Of a stretch of DNA of 8,493 nucleotides, positions 1 through 6,158 are shown one piece after another; position 1 is the stretch's first letter; every line of letters begins with the position of its first letter. Source of the stretch: an uncultured Collinsella sp. GTDB lineage: Bacteria; Actinomycetota; Coriobacteriia; Coriobacteriales; Coriobacteriaceae. The notes beneath the pieces are model-generated. The model ran no database searches and was not told the DNA's origin. It worked only from the letters and a program-made list of their open reading frames with translations. The position numbers and the translations under genes are program-made. Where the stretch lies: assembly GCA_900545905.1 (NCBI GenBank), contig URBA01000050.1:1-8493 (forward strand), written 5' to 3'.

Positions 1-26
1 GGCTCGGAGATGTGTATAAGAGACAG
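1..26 (+). other. Nextera (Tn5) sequencing adapter remnant
   Basis: The first seven bases GGCTCGG followed by AGATGTGTATAAGAGACAG (positions 8-26) are the 3' part of the Nextera Read-2 transposase adapter; the 19-base block is the Tn5 mosaic end. The match is exact over all 26 bases. This is library-preparation sequence left in the assembly, not genomic DNA. The aminotransferase frame begins immediately after it, so the gene truncation reflects the end of the contig and not a biological break. Confidence 0.97.
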
Positions 27-979
27 GTCGAGCAGCCGTCGTCGAATCGCTCAACCGCCGCTTCGGTACGAGCTATGAGGGCAAGGATGTCTTTATGACC
101 GTGGGCGCGGCGGCTTCGCTCACCTGCACGCTCAATGCCGTTACGAACCCGGGTGACGAGGTCATTGTTATCGCCCCGTACTTCCCGGAGTATCGTGTGT
201 GGATTGAGAAGGCCGGCTGTACGTGTGTCGAGGCGCTCGCCGATGAAGATACGTTCCAGCTGAGCGTGGATAACGTGCTCAAGGCGATTACCGATAAGAC
301 GGCTGCCGTCATCATCGACTCGCCCAACAATCCGACCGGTGCCGTATATACGCGCGACACGCTGACGCGACTGGCCGATGTTTTACGCGAGGTCAACGCC
401 AAGCGCGATCCCGAGAACCCGATCATGCTTATCTCGGATGAGCCGTATCGCGAGATTGTCTATGGCGCCGAGGTGCCTTGGGTGCCTTCGATCTACGAGT
501 ACACCATCGTGTGCTACTCGTATTCCAAGTCACTTTCGCTGCCGGGCGAGCGCGTGGGGTGGATCCTGGTTCCCAATATCAATCCGCAGGCTGCGCGTCT
601 GATGCCGGCTGTTGCCGGTGCCGCCCGTACGCTGGGCTTTGTGTGCGCGCCGGCGCTCTTCCAGCGCGTAATTATCGACTGCATCGATGAGCCGAGTGAC
701 GTTGAGGCCTATGCACGTAACCGCACCGCGCTTACCGACGCACTAGCGGAGTACGGCTACACCTATGTTGAGCCGGATGGCGCGTTCTACCTATGGGTGA
801 AAGCGTTGGAGTCCGATGCGAATGCGTTTTGCGAGCGCGCAAAGAAGTATGAGTTGCTTGCGGTTCCCTCGGACAGCTTTGGTATGCCGGGTTGGTTCCG
901 CCTGGGCTATTGCGTGAGCTACGAAACGATTGTCAATTCGCTACCCGCTTGGAAACAGTTGGCGGACGAGTATCGTTAA
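27..979 (+). CDS. PLP-dependent aminotransferase, class I/II (5' partial)
   Basis: A fold-type I pyridoxal-phosphate aminotransferase resembling aspartate/aromatic amino acid aminotransferases, which move an amino group between an amino acid and a 2-oxo acid in the cytoplasm. The reading frame is open from the adapter junction (first full codon at 29), and the residues before the Met at 95 (ending GKDVF) are family-like, so that Met is internal. Counting from the Met at 95, the NNPTG motif is at 78-82, the SDEPY motif with cofactor-binding Asp115 and Tyr118 follows, then SYSKSLSLPGERVGW with the Schiff-base Lys145 (codon 527-529) and phosphate-binding Arg153. The C-terminal substrate-carboxylate Arg is probably Arg269 in WFRLGY. 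About 316 residues remain; roughly 75-85 N-terminal residues are missing compared with a usual length near 390-400. It ends with TAA at 977-979. The exact substrate cannot be read from the sequence. Confidence 0.93.
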
Positions 980-1001
980 AAGTAAAGCGCTCTGCCTACA
1001 T

Positions 1002-1017
1002 TGTTTTACGTGAAACG
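1002..1017. promoter_or_regulatory. parS-like ParB (Spo0J) binding site
   Basis: TGTTTTACGTGAAACG differs at two of 16 positions from the classical bacterial parS consensus TGTTTCACGTGAAACA, and its core GTTTTACGTGAAAC differs at one of 14 positions from the GTTTCACGTGAAAC form reported in Actinobacteria. It lies in the gap between the aminotransferase and the PHP gene. In known systems ParB binds such sites, spreads as a CTP-dependent clamp and loads SMC, and sites cluster near the origin. With equal base frequencies a core within one mismatch would occur by chance about 0.001 times in a window this size, but of order once per few genomes, so chance is not excluded. ParB and SMC genes are not in the window. 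Confidence 0.5.
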
Positions 1018-1044
1018 GGGTTTGGTGTTAAGCCGGACCCCGTT
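1014..1044 (+). repeat. Hairpin downstream of the aminotransferase gene, possible weak terminator
   Basis: AACGGGGT (1014-1021) and ACCCCGTT (1037-1044) are perfect 8-bp inverted arms around a 15-base loop that could add a GG/CC pair. The hairpin starts 35 bases after the aminotransferase stop. No U-tract follows (GTCATGGACG), so a standard intrinsic terminator is not supported. The left arm overlaps the parS-like site by four bases. It could be a 3' end stabiliser or a chance structure. Confidence 0.35.
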
Positions 1045-1078
1045 GTCATGGACGTTGTGTCTTTGGGATGGAGTGGTT

Positions 1079-1107
1079 TTACGACTATCGAAGGCTATGC
1101 GTACAAT
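1079..1107 (+). promoter_or_regulatory. Weak candidate promoter for the PHP gene
   Basis: TACAAT at 1102-1107 matches the -10 consensus at five of six positions. Seventeen bases upstream, TTACGA (1079-1084) matches the -35 consensus at only three of six. It would give a short leader of roughly 30 bases before the ATG at 1145. The gap and preceding hairpin fit separate transcription of the PHP gene, but the -35 is poor. Confidence 0.3.
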
Positions 1108-1144
1108 GAATATAAGCGACGGCCGTGCCAGATAAGGAGACCTG

Positions 1145-1966
1145 ATGCCCTACCTGCTTTCTTGTGACATTCACACCCATACGATGTTCTCTGCGCATGC
1201 ATATTCGACCATTGAGGAGAATGTGTACTGGGCGGCAGAGCGTGGTCTGCAGGTGCTCGGATCTGCCGACCATTTGAGCTCTATGGTTACGGCTTGCCCC
1301 AATGACCTGCGCAGTTACCAGTTCTTTATCAACCAGGATATCTGGCCGCGCATTTGGAGCGGCGTGCTGGTGCTGCGTGGTGCCGAGGCCGATATCGTTT
1401 CGCTGGACGGAAGCCTGTTTGGCGAGGACACTCCTGTCACGCTCGATATCGCCGGCGATTCGTACAGCCGTCAGCATTCACTGTTCGATTTGGTTACGCG
1501 TAATTTGGATTATTTGGTTGCAAGCGTGCATAATCCGCAGATTGCTGAGGGCGCGACGCTGGCCCAGACGACCGAGATGTATATCAATGCCCTGGAGCAC
1601 CCCAAGGTGTTCATGCTGGGTCACACGGGGCGTTCGGGCGTGCCGTTCGATATCGACGAGGTGCTGTTGGCAGCTAAGGCCAAGCACAAGATTATCGAGA
1701 TCAACAACCATAGTCTTGAACACGGTGTCGACACTGAGCATTGGGCCGTATGCCGCAAGATTGCCGAGCGCTGCGCCGAGCTGGGCGTGGGCATTGGCGT
1801 TTCGACCGATGCGCACATTGGCATGGCAATTGGTAAGCTCGATTACGCTCGCAAGATGCTCGACGAGATTCACTTCCCGTTGGATCTGATCGTGACGCGC
1901 GATCGCGAGACGCTGCTGCGCGAGATGGCGGCAGCCGGCGTGTGCGACCTGCGCAAGGGGATGTAG
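1145..1966 (+). CDS. PHP-domain metal-dependent phosphatase (YcdX family)
   Basis: A 273-residue PHP-domain protein like Escherichia coli YcdX (about 245 residues), which folds as a distorted TIM barrel with a trinuclear metal site (zinc in YcdX) and hydrolyses phosphate esters; the physiological substrate is unsettled. All nine YcdX-type metal ligands can be aligned: His10 and His12 in DIHTHT, His18 in AHAYST, His43 in ADH, Glu81 in GAEAD, His129 in SVHNP, His160 in GHTGR, and Asp222 and His224 in STDAH. The shared block FINQDIWPR (61-69) also supports this subfamily. The stretch between Glu81 and His129 is about 20 residues longer than in YcdX (around 90-115). The start is the ATG at 1145, preceded by AAGGAG (1134-1139) with five bases between. 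A terminator follows the stop. A histidinol-phosphatase role is possible for PHP proteins, but no his genes are nearby and the ligand spacing favours YcdX. Confidence 0.92.
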   Translation: MPYLLSCDIHTHTMFSAHAYSTIEENVYWAAERGLQVLGSADHLSSMVTACPNDLRSYQFFINQDIWPRIWSGVLVLRGAEADIVSLDGSLFGEDTPVTLDIAGDSYSRQHSLFDLVTRNLDYLVASVHNPQIAEGATLAQTTEMYINALEHPKVFMLGHTGRSGVPFDIDEVLLAAKAKHKIIEINNHSLEHGVDTEHWAVCRKIAERCAELGVGIGVSTDAHIGMAIGKLDYARKMLDEIHFPLDLIVTRDRETLLREMAAAGVCDLRKGM

Positions 1967-1986
1967 CGGAATTTATAAACCAAGCG

Positions 1987-2020
1987 AAGGGGGCGGCCCA
2001 GACGGGTCGCCCCCTTTCTT
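1987..2020 (+). terminator. Rho-independent terminator between convergent genes
   Basis: AAGGGGGCGGCCC (1987-1999), loop AGAC and GGGTCGCCCCCTT (2004-2016) pair over 13 positions with one G-U, followed by TTTCTT (2015-2020). It starts 20 bases after the PHP stop. On the minus strand the same stem is followed by TTCGCTT, a poorer U-tract, so it may also help to end the convergent methyltransferase transcript. Confidence 0.88.
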
Positions 2021-2044
2021 GTCCCAAAAATCTACTGAGGTTGG

Positions 2045-3478
2045 TTAGCGGCGTTCGAGGACCGCTACGGTTTCGGTGTGGTCGGTGTGAGGGAACATGT
2101 CGACGGGCGTGATCTTGAGCAGGCGATAGCCACCGTCGAGGAGCTGGTGTAGGTCACGCTCTTGGGTGACGGGATTGCAGCTGATATAGGTGATGCGGCG
2201 CGGCTTAAGTGCGCAGGCGGCCTCGAGGAACTCGGGGGTGGAACCGGCGCGCGGCGGGTCGATGGAAAGGACATCGACCCGCTCGTTGTTATCGGCGGCA
2301 TCTAGGATGTAGTCGGTGGCATCGTCGGCCATAAACCAAGCGCTGCGGGTGAGGCCGTTGAGCTCGGCATTGCAGCGTGCGTCGGCAACGCCCGCCGGGT
2401 TGCGCTCCACGCCGAGCAGCATAATGCCGATACCCTTGTTCTGGGCATCTTTAGCTGCGCAAAGGCCGATGGTACCGCTGCCACAGTAGGCATCCATAAG
2501 AATGTCACCCTGCTGCAGGTCCATGCCGTCAATCGCGAGCTGATAGAGCAGCTCGGTCTGCTGCGGGTTGGTCTGGTAGAACGCGGTGGGGGAGATATCG
2601 AACTCACAGCCGAGTAGCTGGTCGCGCATGCACTCGGCGCCATAGACGATACGAGTCTCCTCACCCAAGATGGCGTTACCGGGGCGTCCGTTGATGTTTT
2701 GGGCAACGGTGACGATATGCGGATCGAGCGCCGCGACGGCTTCAAAGAACTCCTGCGCATGCGGTAAGTCGCGCTGGGCGGTCACGAGCGTAACCATGAC
2801 CTGGTCGGTGCGCCAACCGCAGCGGACGACGGCATAGCGAAGCAAACCAAGATGCTTGTCCTCGTTAAAGGCGGGAATATGCAACCGCTCAGCTTCGCGT
2901 GCGATGCCGTTGAGAATCTGACGGGCGCCCGGTGCCTCGACGGGGCATTCGGGTACGGCAACGATCTTGTGCGTGCCGCGCTCAAAGAAACCGCAACGGA
3001 CAACGCCCTCCTTACCGGGAGCAAAGGGAGTGGCGGCCTTATGACGAAAGCCACGCGGCGCAGGATATTTGCCCGGGTCGCCCAGGGTGACACCCATGCC
3101 ACGAATAGGATCTACAGCAATGCCCTCACGCTCGCAAAGCGAAGCAAAAAGCTCCTCCATAGCAGCCTGCTTGGCGGCGAGCTGCTTCTTATAAGGACGA
3201 TTGAGCGCCGTGCACCCACCGCAAGCTTTCATGATCGAACAGGGGGACTTGGGGTCCACAGCCTTACGCGCAGACGAAACCTGATCTTTATGCGAGCGCT
3301 TGGAGCGAGTCTGAGATGCCTTATCCTCGCTCCGACGAGAACTGGGGCGCTTGGCCTTAGCCTTGCCCTTCGCATCCTGAGACGACTTGGATTTCTGAGA
3401 AGATTTTTTCTCCTCCGACCCCTCGGCCGCCTCAATCAAAGCACGACGAGCCCTACGCTCCGCACGAGATTCTGCCAT
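2045..3478 (-). CDS. rlmD: 23S rRNA (uracil-5-)-methyltransferase, RlmD/RumA (TrmA family)
   Basis: A SAM-dependent RNA m5U methyltransferase of 477 residues. RlmD methylates U1939 of 23S rRNA; some Gram-positive relatives (RlmCD) also modify U747, and the sequence alone cannot separate these. The Fe-S cluster cysteines follow the RumA pattern: Cys80-X5-Cys86-X2-Cys89, with Cys178 in PECPV. FYQTN (300-304) and the SAM-binding DAYCGSGTIGL (329-339) follow, then DPPR (407-410), the nucleophile Cys434 in SCNP and the probable general base Glu469 in HTETV. Residues 1-75 are low-complexity, rich in Lys, Arg, Ser, Glu and Ala, where a TRAM domain sits in E. coli RlmD; no TRAM is visible. The ATG at 3476-3478 has only a loose GGGG upstream and no convincing promoter, although TACAAT lies on the minus strand at 3518-3523. 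Starting at Met83 would lose Cys80, so a much shorter product is unlikely. It is transcribed toward the PHP gene and away from the transporter. Confidence 0.93.
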   Translation of the reverse strand: MAESRAERRARRALIEAAEGSEEKKSSQKSKSSQDAKGKAKAKRPSSRRSEDKASQTRSKRSHKDQVSSARKAVDPKSPCSIMKACGGCTALNRPYKKQLAAKQAAMEELFASLCEREGIAVDPIRGMGVTLGDPGKYPAPRGFRHKAATPFAPGKEGVVRCGFFERGTHKIVAVPECPVEAPGARQILNGIAREAERLHIPAFNEDKHLGLLRYAVVRCGWRTDQVMVTLVTAQRDLPHAQEFFEAVAALDPHIVTVAQNINGRPGNAILGEETRIVYGAECMRDQLLGCEFDISPTAFYQTNPQQTELLYQLAIDGMDLQQGDILMDAYCGSGTIGLCAAKDAQNKGIGIMLLGVERNPAGVADARCNAELNGLTRSAWFMADDATDYILDAADNNERVDVLSIDPPRAGSTPEFLEAACALKPRRITYISCNPVTQERDLHQLLDGGYRLLKITPVDMFPHTDHTETVAVLERR

Positions 3479-3587
3479 GAATTAACCCCACTAATGTATA
3501 AATTGAAAGCTGCAAGCATTGTACCGTTCCAAGTTAAAGGACGATATACAAGCGGCCATTTCATGACAGTGATAAGTTCAACGAAGG

Positions 3588-3724
3588 TTGCCCGCCGGGT
3601 GCCGGGGCAGGGGTTAAGTTTGTCGCGAGTTCCGCACGAACAGGAGAGCACTTAATGTGCTCTCCGTCGTGAGCAGGACTGTAGAGCAGCAAACTTAACC
3701 CCTGCCCCGGCACCCGGCGGGCAA
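3588..3724. repeat. 137-bp palindromic element with perfect 35-bp inverted arms (MITE- or REP-like)
   Basis: Positions 3588-3622 and 3690-3724 are exact reverse complements over 35 bp; the left arm begins TTGCCCGCCG and ends TTAAGTTTG. The 67-bp centre holds a second perfect hairpin, GGAGAGCAC (3643-3651), loop TTAAT, GTGCTCTCC (3657-3665), extended by CACGA (3635-3639) and TCGTG (3667-3671), with further imperfect pairing outward (AGTTCC 3628-3633 against GGACT 3676-3680). The whole unit could form a cruciform or a long RNA hairpin. There is no coding gene inside, no clear U-tract and no evident target duplication. It lies between divergent genes, 109 bp upstream of the rlmD start and just before the transporter promoter. 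A small non-autonomous mobile element or interspersed palindrome is the likeliest nature; copy number in the genome is unknown. Confidence 0.85.
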
Positions 3725-3732
3725 ACCCTCCC

Positions 3733-3761
3733 TTGTACTCTATCAAGGTAAAGTGTATGAT
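3733..3761 (+). promoter_or_regulatory. Probable promoter of the amino acid ABC transporter operon
   Basis: TTGTAC (3733-3738) and TATGAT (3756-3761) are separated by exactly 17 bases. The -10 matches consensus at five of six positions and the -35 at three, including TTG. Transcription would start near 3768, giving a leader of about 50 bases. The promoter begins nine bases after the 137-bp element. One inverted half-site fills the end of its spacer, which suggests control by a repressor or activator. Confidence 0.6.
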
Positions 3762-3799
3762 TCTGAACGTTACATGACTCACTTTACCTAACTAAAGTG
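3746..3799. promoter_or_regulatory. Operator-like array of three related half-sites
   Basis: AGGTAAAGTG (3746-3755) is the exact reverse complement of CACTTTACCT (3780-3789), and TAAAGTG recurs at 3793-3799. The second and third sites make a perfect 7-bp palindrome, CACTTTAcctaacTAAAGTG (3780-3799). The first site abuts the -10 of the probable promoter and the other two lie just after the predicted transcription start, as expected for repression by a DNA-bending or looping dimer. As RNA, 3780-3799 could also form a small hairpin before the ribosome site. No specific regulator family was recognised. Confidence 0.5.
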
Positions 3800-3817
3800 C
3801 TATCGAGGGGGAATACC

Positions 3818-4678
3818 ATGAATACCGATATGTCTCGTCGTCAGTTTGTTGGTCTAGCCGGCTCGCTCGCCACGGTGCTTGGCCTTGGTCTTGTCGGTTG
3901 CGGCGGTGGTGCCGGCAAGGGTTCCGCTGCCGGTTCTGCTGCAGCCAAGGACGTGAAGGGCGCGGCGGAGTCCAAGAAGCTCGTCGTGGGCTTTGACAAG
4001 TCCTATCCTCCGTACGGCTTTGTGGGCGATGACGGTGAGTACACGGGCTTTGATCTCGACCTTGCCAAGGCCGTTGCCGACAAGCAGGGCTGGGACGTTG
4101 AGTATGAGGCTATCGACTGGGATGCCAAAGACACGCTGCTCAACTCGGGTGCCATCAACTGCATCTGGAACGGCTTTACCATGGAGGGTCGCGAGGACGA
4201 CTACACGTTCTCCGAGCCGTACATGCTCAACGAGCAGGTGCTGGTGGTAAAGAAGGATGCGGGCATCAAGAGCTGGGACGATCTTGCCGGCAAGACCGTG
4301 ATTACGCAGACCGATTCCGCTGCGCAGGATGTGCTCGAGGGTGACCAGAAGGATCTGGCGGCGACGTTTGCCACGCTCGACACGATCGGCGAGTACAACA
4401 CGGCCTTTATGCAGCTCGAGAGCGGCGCGGTCGATGCCGTGGCTTGCGACCTTTCGATTGCCCAGTATCAGCTTGCCGCCAAGCCCGATGCCTATACGCA
4501 GCTCGACAAGCCGCTGTCCAGCGAGCACTACGCCGTTGGCTTTAAGAAGGGCGACACCAAGTCGGCGGACGCCGTGACTGAGTCGCTCAAGGCACTCTAC
4601 GAGGATGGCACGGTCAAGGACCTCTGCGATAAATATGCAGATTACGGTCTGTCTTTCGATAATTGGGTGCTCAAGTAA
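3818..4678 (+). CDS. Polar amino acid ABC transporter substrate-binding lipoprotein (SBP family 3)
   Basis: The extracytoplasmic receptor of an amino acid importer, 286 residues. The N-terminus has a Tat-type motif SRRQFVG (6-12), a hydrophobic stretch and a lipobox LVGC with Cys28 as the lipidated residue, followed by a Gly/Ala/Ser/Lys linker to about residue 53. The mature part is a two-lobed family-3 binding protein: KLVVGFDKSYPPYGF opens the first lobe, GFDLDLAKAVA is the family signature region, and TMEGREDDYTFSEPYM carries the typical Arg for the ligand carboxylate. ACDLSIA late in the protein holds the usual Asp for the amino group. The ligand (Gln, Cys, Arg, His or another) cannot be assigned. 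The start is ATG at 3818, with GAGGGGG (3805-3811) six bases upstream; an in-frame GTG at 3797 lies inside the operator and was rejected. The stop shares its last A with the permease ATG. Confidence 0.93.
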   Translation: MNTDMSRRQFVGLAGSLATVLGLGLVGCGGGAGKGSAAGSAAAKDVKGAAESKKLVVGFDKSYPPYGFVGDDGEYTGFDLDLAKAVADKQGWDVEYEAIDWDAKDTLLNSGAINCIWNGFTMEGREDDYTFSEPYMLNEQVLVVKKDAGIKSWDDLAGKTVITQTDSAAQDVLEGDQKDLAATFATLDTIGEYNTAFMQLESGAVDAVACDLSIAQYQLAAKPDAYTQLDKPLSSEHYAVGFKKGDTKSADAVTESLKALYEDGTVKDLCDKYADYGLSFDNWVLK

Positions 4679-5331
4679 TGTCTATTCAGGTCATGATGCA
4701 GATGCTCGGCCAGGGATTCTTGGTCAGTTTGCAGCTGTTTGTGCTGACGCTGCTGGGGTCGATTCCGCTGGGAATCCCCGTGGCGTTTATGCGCATGAGC
4801 AAAATTGCGCCGCTCCGCTGGATTGCGCGCATCTACATTTCGGTCATGCGCGGTACGCCGCTCATGCTGCAGATGTTTGCCATCTACTTTGCCCCGTACT
4901 ACGTGTTTGGCATTTCGCTCACGCCCGATTCCAAGTGGACGGCGTGCGTCGTAGCGTTCATCATCAACTACGCCGGTTACTTTGCCGAGATCTATCGCTC
5001 GGGCCTGCAGTCCATTCCGCGCGGTCAATACGAGGCCGCCGAGGTGCTGGGCTACTCGCGCCTGCAGACGTTTTTGTACATTGTGATGCCGCAGGTTGCC
5101 AAGCGTATTCTGCCGGCGATGGGCAACGAGATCATCACGCTGGTCAAGGACACGTCGCTGGCGTTTGCCATCGGCGTGGGGGAGATGTTCTCGACGGCCA
5201 AGGCGCTGGTCGCCTCGCAAGTGAGCATGGTGCCGTTTGCGATTGCGGCGTTGATCTACTGGGTCTTTAACTTTGTGGTCGAGATGCTGCTGGGCGCCGC
5301 CGAAAAGAAGCTGGACTATTATCATGACTAA
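4678..5331 (+). CDS. Amino acid ABC transporter permease (HisM/GlnP type)
   Basis: The membrane subunit of the importer, 217 residues, normal for the HisMQ/GlnP family. About five hydrophobic segments are visible, near 14-38, 62-80, 87-106, 150-172 and 185-206. The cytoplasmic EAA loop that docks to the ATPase is present as EAAEVLGYSRLQ (Glu119, Ala120, Ala121, Gly125), preceded by the family-typical YRSGLQSIPRGQ. The family motif MRGTPLMLQ (57-65) is also clear. Only one permease gene is present, so a homodimer is inferred. The start is the ATG of TAATG at 4676-4680, overlapping the receptor gene by one base. No good ribosome site precedes it, so translation is probably coupled. An in-frame TTG at 4663 is less likely. 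Confidence 0.92.
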   Translation: MSIQVMMQMLGQGFLVSLQLFVLTLLGSIPLGIPVAFMRMSKIAPLRWIARIYISVMRGTPLMLQMFAIYFAPYYVFGISLTPDSKWTACVVAFIINYAGYFAEIYRSGLQSIPRGQYEAAEVLGYSRLQTFLYIVMPQVAKRILPAMGNEIITLVKDTSLAFAIGVGEMFSTAKALVASQVSMVPFAIAALIYWVFNFVVEMLLGAAEKKLDYYHD

Positions 5332-6088
5332 CTCAGTGATGAAAATCGAAAACGCACGTAAGGCGTTTGGCGGCAATGAGGTGCTCAAGGATATCTCGCT
5401 CGAGGTAAAGCGTGGAGAGGTCGTGGCGATTATCGGGCCTTCGGGTGGCGGCAAGTCCACGCTGCTGCGGTGTGCCACGCTGCTCGAGACGCTCGACGGA
5501 GGCTCGCTCTCGTTTGGCGACCTTGCCGTTGCGACGGATGCGGGTTCGGGCGCGGTCTATGCGAAGGGCGATGTGCCCAGGCAGGCGCGCTCGCGATTTG
5601 GCCTGGTGTTTCAGAACTACAATCTGTTCCCGCACTATACCGTGATGAAAAACATCACCGATGCGCCGATCCGCGTTCTTAAGCGCCCGCGCGAGCAGGC
5701 AGAGGCACGTGCATGCGAGTTGATCGCGCAGATGGGGCTTACGGGCAACGAGAACAAGGTTCCTTGTGAGCTTTCGGGCGGTCAGCAACAGCGCGTGAGT
5801 ATTGCCCGCGCCCTAGCGCTCGACCCGGAGATCCTGTTCTTTGACGAGCCGACCTCGGCACTCGATCCCGAGCTGACGGCCGAGGTGCTGCGTGTCATTA
5901 AAGACCTTGCGGCGCAGAATATGACGATGGTGATCGTGACCCACGCAATGCAGTTTGCGCGCGATGTTGCCGACCGCGTGGTCTTTATGGATGGCGGTCG
6001 TATTGTCGAGGAGGGTCCTGCCGAGCAGGTCATCGACCATCCGCGCGAGCAGCGCACCCGTGAGTTCTTGAGCCGTATCGAGGGATAG
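5324..6088 (+). CDS. Amino acid ABC transporter ATP-binding protein (HisP/GlnQ type)
   Basis: The ATPase that powers the importer, 254 residues, acting as a dimer on the cytoplasmic face. All catalytic motifs are intact: Walker A GPSGGGKST (38-46), Q-loop Gln97 in FQNYNLFPH, signature LSGGQQQR (150-157), Walker B ILFFDEP with Asp174 and catalytic Glu175, D-loop SALD and H-loop His207 in VTHAM. The FQNYNLFPH sequence and the short insert between residues 66 and 90 are typical of the polar amino acid (PAAT) ATPases. The start is the ATG at 5324, which overlaps the permease by eight bases (ATGACTAA); the AAAAGAAG at 5304-5311 is too distant to be a good ribosome site, so coupling is likely. An alternative ATG at 5339 (MKIEN) would remove only five residues. 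An intrinsic terminator starts 33 bases after the stop. Confidence 0.95.
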   Translation: MTNSVMKIENARKAFGGNEVLKDISLEVKRGEVVAIIGPSGGGKSTLLRCATLLETLDGGSLSFGDLAVATDAGSGAVYAKGDVPRQARSRFGLVFQNYNLFPHYTVMKNITDAPIRVLKRPREQAEARACELIAQMGLTGNENKVPCELSGGQQQRVSIARALALDPEILFFDEPTSALDPELTAEVLRVIKDLAAQNMTMVIVTHAMQFARDVADRVVFMDGGRIVEEGPAEQVIDHPREQRTREFLSRIEG

Positions 6089-6121
6089 GCTCAGGTATTT
6101 ACTCAGCTATTAATTGAGGCG

Positions 6122-6158
6122 AAGCCGCCGCAGGTCTTACGGTCTGTGGCGGCTTTTT
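6122..6158 (+). terminator. Rho-independent terminator of the ABC transporter operon
   Basis: AAGCCGCC (6122-6129) pairs with GGCGGCTT (6148-6155), extended by a G-T pair (6130/6147) and CAG/CTG (6131-6133/6144-6146) around a 10-base loop. TTTTT at 6154-6158 follows directly, overlapping the last stem positions. The position, 33 bases after the ATPase stop, marks the operon end. Confidence 0.92.

Noticed and set aside
3628..3641. GTTC-N5-GAAC inside the palindromic element as a possible LexA/SOS box.
   Set aside because: LexA sites in Gram-positives have the opposite half-site order (GAAC-N4-GTTC), and neither neighbour is a DNA-repair gene. It is better explained as part of the nested palindrome.
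2852..3655. A 267-codon open frame on the plus strand opposite the methyltransferase.
   Set aside because: It is antisense to a gene with clear family motifs and runs into the palindromic element. Its translation has no recognisable domain, and long antisense frames are common in GC-rich genes.
3681..3684. GTAG next to the inner edge of the right arm, resembling the tetranucleotide that marks REP elements used by RAYT transposases.
   Set aside because: A four-base match is too common, and it is not placed at the foot of a short hairpin as in classic REPs.
3797..3817. Upstream GTG start for the substrate-binding protein.
   Set aside because: It would begin inside the CACTTTA/TAAAGTG palindrome with no ribosome site; the ATG at 3818 has GAGGGGG at good spacing and gives a normal signal peptide.
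4663..4677. TTG start for the permease that would overlap the receptor gene by 16 bases.
   Set aside because: The ATG in TAATG is the typical coupled start for this gene pair, and the five extra residues add nothing family-like.
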